From: Petrolisthes cinctipes
Taxonomy: Eukaryota; Arthropoda; Malacostraca; Decapoda; Porcellanidae
NCBI GenBank assembly: GCA_033782935.1
Contig: JAWQEG010000369.1
Span: forward strand, 2,919,501-2,983,500
Length of the DNA stretch: 64,000 nt
Direction: 5' to 3'
Below are positions 1-13,010 of this stretch, in pieces (positions within the stretch are counted from its first letter, which is position 1; each line of letters opens with the position of its first letter). The notes beneath the pieces are model-generated. The model worked only from the letters and a program-made list of their open reading frames with translations. It made no database searches and was not told the origin of the DNA. The position numbers and the translations under genes are program-made.

Positions 1-2
1 GG

Positions 3-678
3 AGTAGGCATGTACAGATTGCTTCTGGGACCCCTAAATATCGAATTTTCGGGTGTTTTGGTACTGAATTTGATATATCGACTTTTTGGCACCTAAAAGA
101 TCGATTTTTAGCATGTTTTTAGCCTATATTTTGAAAATATTCTAGCACTGAGTAGGCATGTACAGATTGCTTCTGGGACCCCAAAATATTGAATTTTCGG
201 GTGTTTTGAGCCTGAAATGAGATATAAACGGGTACAGAAGATACATGCACATATTGACTTTTGGCATCTAAAATATAGATTTTCAGCATGTTTTGGGCCT
301 GTATATTGAAAATACTCTAACACTGAGTAGGCATGTACAGATTGCTTCTGGGACCCCAAAATATTGAATTTTCGGGTGTTTTGAGCCTGAATTTGAGATA
401 TAAACGGGTACAGAAGATACATGCACATATTGACTTTGGGCATCTAAAATATCGATTTTCAGCATGTTTTGGGCCTGTATTTTGAAAATACTCTAACACT
501 GAGTAGGCATGTACAGATTGCTTCTGGAACCCCAAAATATGGAATTTTCGGGTGTTTTGAGCCTGAATTTGAGATATAAACGGGTACTGAAGATGCATGC
601 ACATATCTACTTTTGTGCACCTAAAAGATCGATTTTCAGTATGTTTTGAGCATGTATTTTGAAAATACTCTAACACGG
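3..678 (+). repeat. Four-monomer unit A-B'-B-C2 (676 bp)
   Basis: Monomers are A (3-150), a 175-bp B' (151-325), a second B (326-501) and C2 (502-678). The B' form has cctgaaatgagatat in place of cctgaatttgagatat, one base shorter. An extra B has been gained relative to the trimer. The same arrangement recurs at 3175-3850 and 8701-9376. Confidence 0.88.
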
Positions 679-826
679 AGTAGGCATGTACAGATCGCTT
701 CTGGGACAACTAAATATCGAATTTTCGGGTGTTTTGGGACTGAATTTGAGATATCGACTTTTTGGCACCTAAAAGATCGATTTTTAGCATGTTTTTAGCC
801 TATATTTTGAAAATATTCTAGCACTG

Positions 827-1002
827 TGTAGGCATGTACAGATTGCTTCTGGGACCCCAAAATATTGAATTTTCGGGTGTTTTGAGCCTGAATTTGAGAT
901 ATAAACGGGTACAGAAGATACATGCACATATTGACTTTGGGCACCAAAAATATCGATTTTCAGCATGTTTAGGGCCTGAATTTTGAAAATACTCTAACAC
1001 GG
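827..1002 (+). repeat. B monomer showing the internal 88-bp duplication
   Basis: The first half contains attgcttctgggacccc, then aaaatattgaattttcggg and gttttgagcctgaattt. The second half contains attgactttgggcacc, then aaaatatcgattttcagc and the gttt-gggcctgaatttt equivalent. The matching attg sites are at 842 and 930, exactly 88 bases apart, and similarity continues for about 60 bases with few gaps. The segments between the cores (the agtaggcatgtacag linker and the aaacgggtacag linker) are much less alike. The 176-bp monomer is therefore an old dimer of a half-length unit. Confidence 0.8.
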
Positions 1003-1680
1003 AGTAGGCATGTACAGATTGCTTCTGGGACCCCAAAATATCGAATTTTCGGGTGTTTAGGGCCAGAATTTGAGATATAAACGGGTACAGAAGATGCATG
1101 CACATATCGACTTTTGTGCACCTAAAAGATCGATTTTCAGTATGTTTTTGGCCTGTATTTTGAAAATACTCTAACACGGAGTAGGCATGTACAGATGCCT
1201 TTTGGGACCTCTAAATATCGAATTTTCGGGTGTTTTGGGACTGAATTTGAGATATCGATTTTTTGGCACCTAAAATGTCGATTTTTAGCATGTTTTTAGC
1301 CTATATTTTGAAAATATTCTAGCACTGTGTAGGCATGTACAGATTGCTTCTGGGACCCCAAAATATTGAATTTTCGGGTGTTTTGAGCCTGAATTTGAGA
1401 TATAAACGGGTACAGAAGATACATGCACATATTGACTTTGGGCACCAAAATTATCGATTTTCAACATGTTTTGGGCCTGAATTTTGAAAATACTCTAACA
1501 CGGAGTAGGCATGTACAGATCGCTTCTGGGACCCCAAAATATCGAATTTTCGGGTGTTTAGGGCCAGAATTTGAGATATAAACGGGTACAGAAGATGCAT
1601 GCACATATCGACTTTTGGGCACCTAAAAGATCGATTTTCAGTATGTTTTGAGCATGTATTTTGAAAATACTCTAACACGG

Positions 1681-1820
1681 AGTAAAGATCGCTTCTGGGA
1701 CCCCTAAATATCGAATTTTCGGGTGTTTTGGGACTGATTTTGAGATATCGACTTTTTGGCACCTAAAAGATCGATTTTTAGCATGTTTTTAGCCTATATT
1801 TTGAAAATATTCTAGCACTG
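1681..1820 (+). repeat. A1 monomer with 8-bp deletion (140 bp)
   Basis: The monomer begins agtaaagatcgc where the usual start is agtaggcatgtacagatcgc. Eight bases are missing between two gta triplets, and the c after the junction has changed to a. The same form is seen at 5354, 41071 and 51292. The simple deletion without the base change (agtacagatcgc) is seen at 9377 and 57792. Confidence 0.85.
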
Positions 1821-3174
1821 TGTAGGCATGTACAGATTGCTTCTGGGATCCCTTAATATTGAATTTTCGGGTGTTTTGAGCCTGAATTTGAGATATAAAC
1901 GGGTACAGAAGATACATGCACATATTGACTTTGGGCACCAAAAATATCGATTTTCAGCATGTTTTGGGCCTGAATTTTGAAAATACTCTAACACGGAGTA
2001 GGCATGTACAGATCGCTTCTGGGACCCCATAATATCGAATTTTCGGGTGTTTCGGGCCAGAATTTGAGATATAAACGGGTACAGAAGATGCATGCACATA
2101 TCGACTTTTGGGCACCTAAAAGATCGATTTTCAGTATGTTTTTGGCCTGTATTTTGAAAATACTCTAACACGGAGTAGGCATGTACAGATACCTTCTGGG
2201 ACCTCTAAATATCGAATTTTCGGGTGTTTTGGGACTGAATTTGAGATATCGATTTTTTGGCACCTAAAATGTCGATTTTTAGCATGTTTTTAGCCTATAT
2301 TTTGAAAATATTCTAGCACTGTGTAGGCATGTACAGATTGCTTCTGGGACCCCAAAATATTGAATTTTCGGGTGTTTTGAGCCTGAAATGAGATATAAAC
2401 GGGTACAGAAGATACATGCACTTATTGACTTTTGGCATCTAAAATATCGATTTTCAGCATGTTTTGGGCCTGTATACTGAAAATACTCTAACACTGAGTA
2501 GGCATGTACAGATTGCTTCTGGGACCCCAAAATATTGAATTTTCGGGTGTTTTGAGCCTGAATTTGAGATATAAACGGGTACTGAAGATGCATGCACATA
2601 TCGACTTTTGTGCACCTAAAAGATCGATTTTCAGTATGTTTTGAGCATGTATTTTGAAAATACTCTAACACGGAGTAGGCATGTACAGATCGCTTCTGGG
2701 ACCCCTAAATATCGAATTTTCGGGTGTTTTGGGACTGAATTTGAGATATCGACTTTTTGGCACCTAAAAGATCGATTTTTAGCATGTTTTTAGCCTATAT
2801 TTTGAAAATATTCTAACACTGAGTAGGCATGTACAGATTGCTTCTGGGACCCCAAAATATTGAATTTTCGGGTGTTTTGAGTCTGAATTTGAGATATAAA
2901 GGGGTACAGAAGATACATGCACATATTGACTTTGGGCACCAAAAATATCGATTTTCAGCATGTTTTGGGCCTGAATTTTGAAAATACTCTAACACGGAGT
3001 AGGCATGTACAGATCGCTTCTGGGACCCCAAAATATCGAATTTTCGGGTGTTTAGGGCCAGAATTTGAGATATAAACGGGTACAGAAGATGCATGCACAT
3101 ATCGACTTTTGGGCACCTAAAAGATCGATTTTCAGTATGTTTTTGGCCTGTATTTTGAAAATACTCTAACACGG

Positions 3175-3850
3175 AGTAGGCATGTACAGATGCCTTCTGG
3201 GACCTCTAAATATCGAATTTTCGGGTGTTTTGGGACTGAATTTGAGATATCGATTTTTTGGCACCTAAAATGTCGATTTTTAGCATGTTTTTAGCCTATA
3301 TTTTGAAAATATTCTAGCACTGTGCAGGCATGTACAGATTGCATCTGGGACCCCAAAATATTGAATTTTCGGGTGTTTTGAGCCTGAAATGAGATATAAA
3401 CGGGTACAGAAGATACATGCACATATTGACTTTTGGCATCTAAAATATCGATTTTCAGCATGTTTTGGGCCTGTATATTGAAAATACTCTAACACTGAGT
3501 AGGCATGTACAAATTGCTTCTGGGACCCCAAAATATTGAATTTTCGGGTGTTTTGAGCCGGAATTTGATATATAAACGGGTACAGAAGATACATGCACAT
3601 ATTGACTATGGGCACCAAAAATATCGATTTTCAGCATGTTTTGGGCCTGTATTTTGAAAATACTCTAACACTGAGTAGGCATGTACAGATTGCTTCTGGG
3701 ACCCCAAAATATTGAATTTTCGGGTGTTTTGAGCCTGAATTTGAGATATAAACGGGTACTGAAGATGCATACACATATCGACTTTTGTGCACCTAAAAGA
3801 TCGATTTTCAGTATGTTTTGAGCATGTATTTTGAAAATACTTTAACACGG
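3175..3850 (+). repeat. Four-monomer unit A2-B'-B-C2 (676 bp)
   Basis: A 175-bp B' with cctgaaatgagata is followed by an ordinary-length B and a C2. Its A2 opens with gatgccttctgggacctct. The partner at +3,673 (from 6848) is incomplete because of the 325-bp excision there. Confidence 0.85.
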
Positions 3851-3998
3851 AGTAGGCATGTACAGATCGCTTCTGGGACCCCTAAATATCGAATTTTCGG
3901 GTGTTTTGGGACTGAATTTGAGATATCGACTTTTTGGCACCTAAAAGATCGATTTTTAGCATGTTTTTAGCTTATATTTTGAAAATATTCTAGCACTG

Positions 3999-6900
3999 AG
4001 TAGGCATGTACAGATTGCTTCTGGGACCCCAAAATATTGAATTTTCGGGTGTTTTGAGCCTGAATTTGAGATATAAACGGATACAGAAGATACATGCACA
4101 TATTGACTTTGGGCATCTAAAATATCGATTTTCAGCATGTTTTGGGCCTGTATTTTGAAAATACTCTAACACTGAGTAGGCATGTACAGATTGCTTCTGG
4201 AACCCCAAAATATTGAATTTTCGGGTGTTTTGAGCCTGAATTTGAGATATAAACGGGTACTGAAGATGCATGCACATATCGACTTTTGTGCACCTAAAAG
4301 ATCGATTTTCAGTATGTTTTGAGCATGTATTTTGAAAATACTCTAACACGGAGTAGGCATGTACAGATCGCTTCTGGGACCCCTAAATATCGAATTTTCG
4401 GGTGTTTTGGGACTGAATTTGAGATATCGACTTTTTGGCACCTAAAAGATCTATTTTTAGCATGTTTTTAGCCTATATTTTGAAAATATTCTAGCACTGA
4501 GTAGGCATGTACAGATTGCTTCTGGGACCCCAAAATATTGAATTTTCGGGAGTTTTGAGCCTGAATTTGAGATATAAACGGGTACAGAAGATACATGCAC
4601 ATATTGACTTTGGGCACCAAAAATATCGATTTTCAGCATGTTTAGGGCCTGAATTTTGAAAATACTCTAACACGGAGTAGGCATGTACAGATTGCTTCTG
4701 GGACCCCAAAATATCGAATTTTCGGGTGTTTAGGTCCAGAATTTGAGATATAAACGGGTACAGAAGATGCATGCACATATCGACTTTTGTGCACCTAAAA
4801 GATCGATTTTCAGTATGTTTTTGGCCTGTATTTTGAAAATACTCTAACACGGAGTAGGCATGTACAGATGCCTTTTGGGACCTCTAAATATCGAATTTTC
4901 GGGTGTTTTGGGACTGAATTTGAGATATCGATTTTTTGGCACCTAAAATGTCGATTTTTAGCATGTTTTTAGCCTATATTTTGAAAATATTCTAGCACTG
5001 TGTAGGCATGTACAGATTGCTTCTGGGACCCCAAAATATTGAATTTTCGGGTGTTTTGAGCCTGAATTTGAGATATAAACGGGTACAGAAGATACATGCA
5101 CATATTGACTTTGGGCACCAAAATTATCGATTTTCAGCATGTTTTGGGCCTGAATTTTGAAAATACTCTAACACGGAGTAGGCATGTACAGATCGCTTCT
5201 GGGACCCCAAAATATCGAATTTTCGGGTGTTTAGGACCAGAATTTGAAATATAAACGGGTACAGAAGATGCATGCACATATCGACTTTTGGGCACCTAAA
5301 AGATCGATTTTCAGTATGTTTTGAGCATGTATTTTGAAAATACTTTAACACGGAGTAAAGATCGCTTCTGGGACCCCTAAATATCGAATTTTCGGGTGTT
5401 TTGGGACTGATTTTGAGATATCGACTTTTTGGCACCTAAAAGATCGATTTTTAGCATGTTTTTAGCCTATATTTTGAAAATATTCTAGCACTGTGTAGGC
5501 ATGTACAGATTGCTTCTGGGATCCCTTAATATTGAATTTTCGGGTGTTTTGAGCCTGAATTTGAGATATAAACGGGTACAGAAGATACATGCACATATTG
5601 ACTTTGGGCACCAAAAATATCGATTTTCAGCATGTTTTGGGCCTGAATTTTGAAAATACTCTAACACGGAGTAGGCATGTACAGATCGCTTCTGGGACCC
5701 CAAAATATCGAATTTTCGGGTGTTTCGGGCCAGAATTTGAGATATAAACGGGTACAGAAGATGCATGCACATATCGACTTTTGGGCACCTAAAAGATCGA
5801 TTTTCAGTATGTTTTTGGCCTGTATTTTGAAAATACTCTAACACGGAGTAGGCATGTACAGATACCTTCTGGGACCTCTAAATATCGAATTTTCGGGTGT
5901 TTTGGGACTGAATTTGAGATATCGATTTTTTGGCACCTAAAATGTCGATTTTTAGCATGTTTTTAGCCTATATTTTGAAAATATTCTAGCACTGTGTAGG
6001 CATGTACAGATTGCTTCTGGGACCCCAAAATATTGAATTTTCGGGTGTTTTGAGCCTGAAATGAGATATAAACGGGTATAGAAGATACATGCACTTATTG
6101 ACTTTTGGCATCTAAAATATCGATTTTCAGCATGTTTTGGGCCTGTATATTGAAAATACTCTAACACTGAGTAGGCATGTACAGATTGCTTCTGGGACCC
6201 CAAAATATTGAATTTTCGGGTGTTTTGAGCCTGAATTTGAGATATAAACGGGTACTGAAGATGCATGCACATATCGACTTTTGTGCACCTAAAAGATCGA
6301 TTTTCAGTATGTTTTGAGCATGTATTTTGAAAATACTCTAACACGGAGTAGGCATGTACAGGTCGCTTCTGGGACCCCTAAATATCGAATTTTCGGGTGT
6401 TTTGGGACTGAATTTGAGATATCGACTTTTTGGCACCTAAAAGATCGATTTTTAGCATGTTTTTAGCCTATATTTTGAAAATATTCTAGCACTGAGTAGG
6501 CATGTACAGATTGCTTCTGGGACCCCAAAATATTGAATTTTCGGGTGTTTTGAGCCTGAATTTGAGATATAAAAGGGTACAGAAGATACATGCACATATT
6601 GACTTTGGGCACCAAAAATATCGATTTTCAGCATGTTTTGGGCCTGAATTTTGAAAATACTCTAACACGGAGTAGGCATGTACAGATTGCTTCTGGGACC
6701 CCAAAATATCGAATTTTCGGGTGTTTAGGGCCAGAATTTGAGATATAAACGGGTACAGAAGATGCATGCACATATCGACTTTTGGGCACCTAAAAGATCG
6801 ATTTTCAGTATGTTTTTGGCCTGTATTTTGAAAATACTCTAACACGGAGTAGGCATGTACAGATGCCTTCTGGGACCTCTAAATATCGAATTTTCGGGTG

Positions 6901-7313
6901 TTTTGGGACTGAATTTGAGATATCGATTTTTTGGCACCTAAAAGATCGATTTTTAGCATGTTTTTAGCCTATATTTTGAAAATATTCTAGCACTGTGTAG
7001 GCATGTACAGATTGCTTCTGGGACCCCAAAATATTGAATTTTCGGGTGTTTTGAGCCTGAAATGAGATATAAACGGGTACAGAAGATACATGCACATATT
7101 GACTTTTGGCATCTAAAATATCGATTTTCAGCATGTTTTGGGCCTGTATATTGAAAATACTCTAACACTGAGTAGGCATGTACAGATTGCTTCTGGGACC
7201 CCAAAATATTGAATTTTCGGGTGTTTTGAGCCTGAATTTGAGATATAAACGGGTACAGAAGATACATGCACATATTGACTTTGGGCACCAAAAATATCGA
7301 TTTTTAGCATGTT
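3999..7313 (+). repeat. Segmental duplication, copy 2 (offset 3,673 bp)
   Basis: This is the partner of the block at 326-3640. The agtaaagatcgc deletion variant is at 5354 and tgcacttattg near 6092. Unlike copy 1, its right end runs directly from a B monomer into an A-type tail, with loss of 325 bp (one C plus one A). A few differences have accumulated between the copies, for example aaaagggtac near 6574 against aaaggggtac near 2900. Confidence 0.85.
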
Positions 7314-7346
7314 TTTAGCCTATATTTTGAAAATATTCTAGCACTG
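7171..7346 (+). repeat. B/A chimeric monomer at a 325-bp excision
   Basis: The left part is B (gggcaccaaaaatatcg) and the right part is A (gatttttagcatgttttt, then tctagcactg). The crossover lies within the shared aaatatcgattttt region near 7285-7305. Compared with copy 1 of the segmental duplication, one C and one A (177 + 148 = 325 bp) have been lost. This is the expected product of unequal exchange between two second-half cores. Confidence 0.8.
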
Positions 7347-7799
7347 TTTAGGCATGTACAGATTGCTTCTGGGACCCCAAAATATTGAATTTTCGGGTGT
7401 TTTGAGCCTGAATTTGAGATATAAACGGGTACAGAAAATACATGCACATATTGACTTTGGGCATCTAAAATATCGATTTTCAGCATGTTTTGGGCCTGTA
7501 TTTTGAAAATACTCTAACACTGAGTAGGCATGTACAGATTGCTTCTGGGACCCCAAAATATTGAATTTTCGGGTGTTTTGAGCCTGAATTTGAGATATAA
7601 ACGGGTACTGAAGATGCATGCACATATCGACTTTTGTGCACCTAAAAGATCGATTTTCAGTATGTTTTGAGCATGTATTTTGAAAATACTCTAACACGGA
7701 GTAGGCATGTACAGATCGCTTCTGGGACCCCTAAATATCGAATTTTCGGGTGTTTTGGGACTGAATTTGAGACATCGACTTTTTGGCACATAAAAGATC

Positions 7800-9160
7800 G
7801 ATTTTTAGCATGTTTTTAGCCTATATTTTGAAAATATTCTAGCACTGAGTAGGCATGTACAGATTGCTTCTGGGACCCCAAAATATTGATTTTTCGGGTG
7901 TTTTGAGCCTGAAATGAGATATAAACGGGTACAGAAGATACATGCACATATTGACTTTTGGCATCTAAAATATCGATTTTCAGCATGTTTTGGGCCTGTA
8001 TATTGAAAATACTCTAACACTGAGTAGGCATGTACAGATTGCTTCTGGGACCCCAAAATATTGAATTTTCGGGTGTTTTGAGCCTGAATTTGAGATATAA
8101 ACGGGTACTGAAGATGCATGCACATATCGACTTTTGTGCACCTAAAAGATCGATTTTCAGTATGTTTTGAGCATGTATTTTGAAAATACTCTAACACGGA
8201 GTAGGCATGTACAGATCGCTTCTGGGACCCCTAAATATCGAATTTTCGGGTGTTTTGGGACTGAATTTGAGATATCGACTTTTTGGCACCTAAAAGATCG
8301 ATTTTTAGCATGTTTTTAGCCTATATTTTGAAAATATTCTAGCACTGAGTAGGCATGTACAGATTGCTTCTGGGACCCCAAAATATTGAATTTTCGGGTG
8401 TTTTGAGCCTGAATTTGAGATATAAAGGGGTACAGAAGATACATGCACATATTGACTTTGGGCACCAAAAATATCGATTTTCAGCATGTTTTGGGCCTGA
8501 ATTTTGAAAATACTCTAACACGGAGTAGGCATGTACAGATTGCTTCTGGGACCCCAAAATATCGAATTTTCGGGTGTTTAGGTCCAGAATTTGAGATATA
8601 AACGGGTACAGAAGATGCATGCACATATCGACTTTTGGGCACCTAAAAGATCGATTTTCAGTATGTTTTTGGCCTGTATTTTGAAAATACTCTAACACGG
8701 AGTAGGCATGTACAGATGCCTTCAGGGACCTCTAAATATCGATTTTTCGGGTGTTTTGGGACTGAATTTGAGATATCGATTTTTTGGCACCTAAAATGTC
8801 GATTTTTAGCATGTTTTTAGCCTATATTTTGAAAATATTCTAGCACTGTGTAGGCATGTACAGATTGCTTCTGGGACCCCAAAATATTGAATTTTCGGGT
8901 GTTTTGAGCCTGAAATGAGATATAAACGGGTACAGAAGATACATGCACATATTGACTTTTGGCATCTAAAATATCGATTTTCAGCATGTTTTGGGCCTGT
9001 ATATTGAAAATACTCTAACTCTGAGTAGGCATGTACAGATTGCTTCTGGGACCCCAAAATATTGAATTTTCGGGTGTTTTGATCCTGAATTTGATATATA
9101 AACGGGTACAGAAGATACATGCACATATTGACTCTGGGCACCAAAAATATCGATTTTCAG
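7800..9160 (+). repeat. Partial third copy of the 0-7 kb amplification
   Basis: The unit order A1-B'-B-C2, A1-B1-C1, A2-B'-B aligns with 2279-3637 (offset 5,526) and 5952-7310 (offset 1,853). It shares aaaggggtac (near 8426) with the first copy. It differs by private changes such as gatgccttcaggg near 8715. Confidence 0.7.
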
Positions 9161-9376
9161 CATGTTTTGGGCCTGTATTTTGAAAATACTCTAACACTGA
9201 GTAGGCATGTACAGATTGCTTCTGGGACCCCAAAATATTGAATTTTCGGGTGTTTTGAGCCTGAATTTGAGATATAAACGGGTACTGAAGATGCATACAC
9301 ATATCGACTTTTGTGCACCTAAAAGATCGATTTTCAGTATGTTTTGAGAATGCATTTTGAAAATACTTTAACACGG
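8701..9376 (+). repeat. Four-monomer unit A2-B'-B-C2 (676 bp)
   Basis: This is the third example of the A-B'-B-C2 arrangement. It is followed by an A1 monomer with the simple 8-bp deletion (agtacagatcgc at 9377), which looks like the precursor of the agtaaagatcgc form. Confidence 0.83.
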
Positions 9377-9869
9377 AGTACAGATCGCTTCTGGGACCCC
9401 TAAATATCGAATTTTCGGGTGTTTTGGGACTGAATTTGAGATATCGACTTTTTGGCACCTAAAAGATCGATTTTTAGCATGTTTTTAGCCTATATTTTGA
9501 AAATATTCTAGCACTGAGTAGGCATGTACAGATTGCTTCTGGGACCCCAAAATATTGAATTTTCGGGTGTTTTGAGCCTGAATTTGAGATATAAACGGGT
9601 ACAGAAGATACATGCACATATTGACTTTGGGCATCTAAAATATCGATTTTCAGCATGTTTTGGGCCTGTATTTTGAAAATACTCTAACACTGAGTAGGCA
9701 TGTACAGATTGCTTCTGGGACCCCAAAATATCGAATTTTCGGGTGTTTTGAGCCTGAATTTTAGATATAAACGGGTACTGAAGATGCATACACATATCGA
9801 CTTTTGTGCACCTAAAAGATCGGTTTTCAGTATGTTTTGAGCATGTATTTTGAAAATACTCTAACACGG

Positions 9870-10193
9870 AGTAGGCATGTACAGATCGCTTCTGGGACCC
9901 CTAAATATCGAATTTTCGGGTGTTTTGGGACTGAATTTGAGATATCGACTTTTTGGCACATAAAAGATCGATTTTTAGCATGTTTTTAGCCTATATTTTG
10001 AAAATATTCTAGCACTGAGTAGGCATGTACAGATTGCTTCTGGGACCCCAAAATTTTGAATTTTCGGGTGTTTTGAGCCTGAATTTGAGATATAAACGGG
10101 TACAGAAGATACATGCACATATTGACTTTGGGCACCAAAAATATAGATTTTCAGCATGTTTTGGGCCTGAATTTTGAAAATACTCTAACACGG
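9870..10193 (+). repeat. A-B dimer unit (324 bp), C missing
   Basis: A1 and B1 are followed directly by an A monomer opening gataccttctgggacctct at 10194. One complete 177-bp C has been lost without damage to the neighbours. The same contraction is seen at 11196-11519. Confidence 0.87.
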
Positions 10194-11195
10194 AGTAGGC
10201 ATGTACAGATACCTTCTGGGACCTCTAAATATCGAATTTTCGGGTGTTTTGGGACTGAATTTGAGATATCGATTTTTTGACACCTAAAATGTCGATTTTT
10301 AGCATGTTTTTAGCCTATATTTTGAAAATATTCTAGCACTGTGTAGGCATGTACAGATTGCTTCTGGGACCCCAAAATATTGAATTTTCGAGTGTTTTGA
10401 GCCTGAATTTGATATATAAACGGGTACAGAAAATACATGCACATATTGACTTTGGGCACCAAAAATATCGATTTTCAGCATGTTTTGGGCCTGAATTTTG
10501 AAAATACTCTAACACGGAGTAGGCATGTACAGATCGCTTCTGGGACCCCAAAATATCGAATTTTCGGGTGTTTAGGGCCAGAATTTGAGATATAAACGGG
10601 TACAGAAGATGCATGCACATATCGACTTTTGGGCACCTAAAAGATCGATTTTCAGTATGTTTTTGGCCTGTATTTTGAAAATACTCTAACACGGAGTAGG
10701 CATGTACAGATACCTTCTGGGACCTCTAAATATCGAATTTTCGGGTGTTTTGGGACTGAATTTGAGATATCGATTTTTTGACACCTAAAATGTCGATTTT
10801 TAGCATGTTTTTAGCCTATATTTTGAAAATATTCTAGCACTGTGTAGGCATGTACAGATTGCTTCTGGGACCCCAAAATATTGAATTTTCGAGTGTTTTG
10901 AGCCTGAATTTGAGATATAAACGGGTACAGAAAATACATGCACATATTGACTTTGGGGACCAAAAATATCGATTTTCAGCATGTTTTGGGCCTGTATTTT
11001 GAAAATACTCTAACACTGAGTAGGCATGTACAGATTGCTTCTGGGACCCCAAAATATTGAATTATCGGGTGTTTTGAGCCTGAATTTGAGATATAAACGG
11101 GTACTGAAGATGCATGCACATATCGACTTTTGTGCACCTAAAAGATCGATTTTCAGTATGTTTTGAGCATATATTTTGAAAATACTTTAACACGG

Positions 11196-11519
11196 AGTAG
11201 GCATGTACAGATCGCTTCTGGGACCCCTAAATATCGAATTTTCGGGTGTTTTGGGAATGAATTTGAGATATCGACTTTTTGGCACCTAAAAGATCGATTT
11301 TTAGCATGTTTTTAGCCTATATTTTGAAAATATTCTAGCACTGAGTAGGCATGTACAGATTGCTTCTGGGACCCCAAAATATTGAATTTTCGGGTGTTTT
11401 GAGCCTGAATTTGAGATATAAACGGGTACAGAAGATACATGCACATATTGACTTTGGGCATCTAAAATATCGATTTTCAGCATGTTTTGGGCCTGAATTT
11501 TGAAAATACTCTAACACGG
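11196..11519 (+). repeat. A-B dimer unit (324 bp), C missing
   Basis: A1 plus a B with gggcatctaaaatatcg and gggcctgaattttg is followed directly by an A2-type monomer that starts agaaggcatg. The B mixes B2 (catctaaa) and B1 (cctgaatttt) markers, so its second half may itself be recombinant. Confidence 0.86.
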
Positions 11520-13010
11520 AGAAGGCATGTACAGATACCTTCTGGGACCTCTAAATATCGAATTTTCGGGTGTTTTGGGACTGAATTTGAGATATCGATT
11601 TTTTGACACCTAAAATGTCGATTTTTAGCATGTTTTTAGCCTATATTTTGAAAATATTCTAGCACTGTGTAGGCATGTACAGATTGCTTCTGGGACCCCA
11701 AAATATTGAATTTTCGAGTGTTTTGAGCCTGAATTTGAGATATAAACGGGTACAGAAAATACATGCACATATTGACTTTGGGCATCTAAAATATCGATTT
11801 TCAGCATGTTTTGGGCCTGTATTTTGAAAATACTCTAACACTGAGTAGGCATGTACAGATTGCTTCTGGGACCCCAAAATATTGAATTTTCGGGTGTTTT
11901 GAGCCTGAATTTGAGATATAAACGGGTACTGAAGATGCATGCACATATCGACTTTTGTGCACCTAAAAGATCGATTTTCAGTATGTTTTGAGCATGTATT
12001 TTGAAAATACTCTAACACGGAGTAGGCATGTACAGATCGCTTCTGGGACCCCTAAATATCGAATTTTCGGGTGTTTTGGGACTGAATTTGAGATATCGAC
12101 TTTTTGGCACCTAAAAGATCGATTTTTAGCATGTTTTTAGCCTATATTTTGAAAATATTCTAGCACTGTACAGATTTCTTCTAGGACCCCAAAATATTGA
12201 ATTTTCGGGTGTTTTGAGCCTGAATTTGAGATATAAACGGTTACAGAATATACATGCACATATTGACTTTGGGCACCAAAAATATCGATTTTCAGCATGT
12301 TTTGCGCCTGAATTTTGAAAATACTCTAACACTGAGTAGGCATGTACAGATTGCTTCTGGGACCCCAAAATATCGAATTTTCGGGTGTTTTGAGCCTGAA
12401 TTTGAGATATAAACGGGTACTGAAGATGCATACACATATCGACTTTTGTGCACCTAAAAGATCGATTTTCAGTATGTTTTGAGCATGTATTTTGAAAATA
12501 CTCTAACACGGAGTAGGCATGTACAGATCGCTTCTGGGACCCCTAAATATCGAATTTTCGGGTGTTTTGGGACTGAATTTGAGATATCGACTTTTTGGCA
12601 CATAAAAGATCGATTTTTAGCATGTTTTTTGCCTATATTTTGAAAATATTCTAGCACTGAGTAGGCATGTACAGATTGCTCCTGGGACCCCAAAATTTTG
12701 AATTTTCGGGTGTTTTGAGCCTGAATTTGAGATATAAACGGGTACAGAAGATACATGCACATATTGACTTTGGGCACCAAAAATATCGATTTTCAGCATG
12801 TTTTGGGCCTGAATTTTGAAAATACTCTAACACGGAGTAGGCATGTACAGATCGCTTCTGGGACCCCAAAATATCGAATTTTCGGGTGTTTAGGGCCAGA
12901 ATTTGAGATATAAACGGGTACAGAAGATGCATGCACATATCGACTTTTGGGCACCTAAAAGATCGATTTTCAGTATGTTTTTGGCCTGTATTTTGAAAAT
13001 ACTCTAACAC
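11520..13010 (+). repeat. HOR block shared with 21.5-23.0 and 26.3-27.8 kb
   Basis: Unit spacings and variants recur at offsets of 9,997 and 14,822 bp. They include the cactgtacagatt 10-bp deletion (near 12166, 22163 and 26988), the A1 variant with cacataaaagatcg, and the gcatgttttttgcc tail. A further, shorter match starts near 18.5 kb. Confidence 0.75.

Larger units (their letters stand above)
326..3640 (+). repeat. Segmental duplication, copy 1 (offset 3,673 bp)
   Basis: This block recurs 3,673 bp downstream with its order of unit types and its private variants intact: gatgccttttggg (about 1195), ggcaccaaaattatcg (about 1443), agtaaagatcgc (1681), gggatcccttaatatt (about 1846) and tgcacttattg (about 2419). 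Each has a partner at exactly +3,673. The boundaries are approximate because the flanks are the same satellite. Confidence 0.85.
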
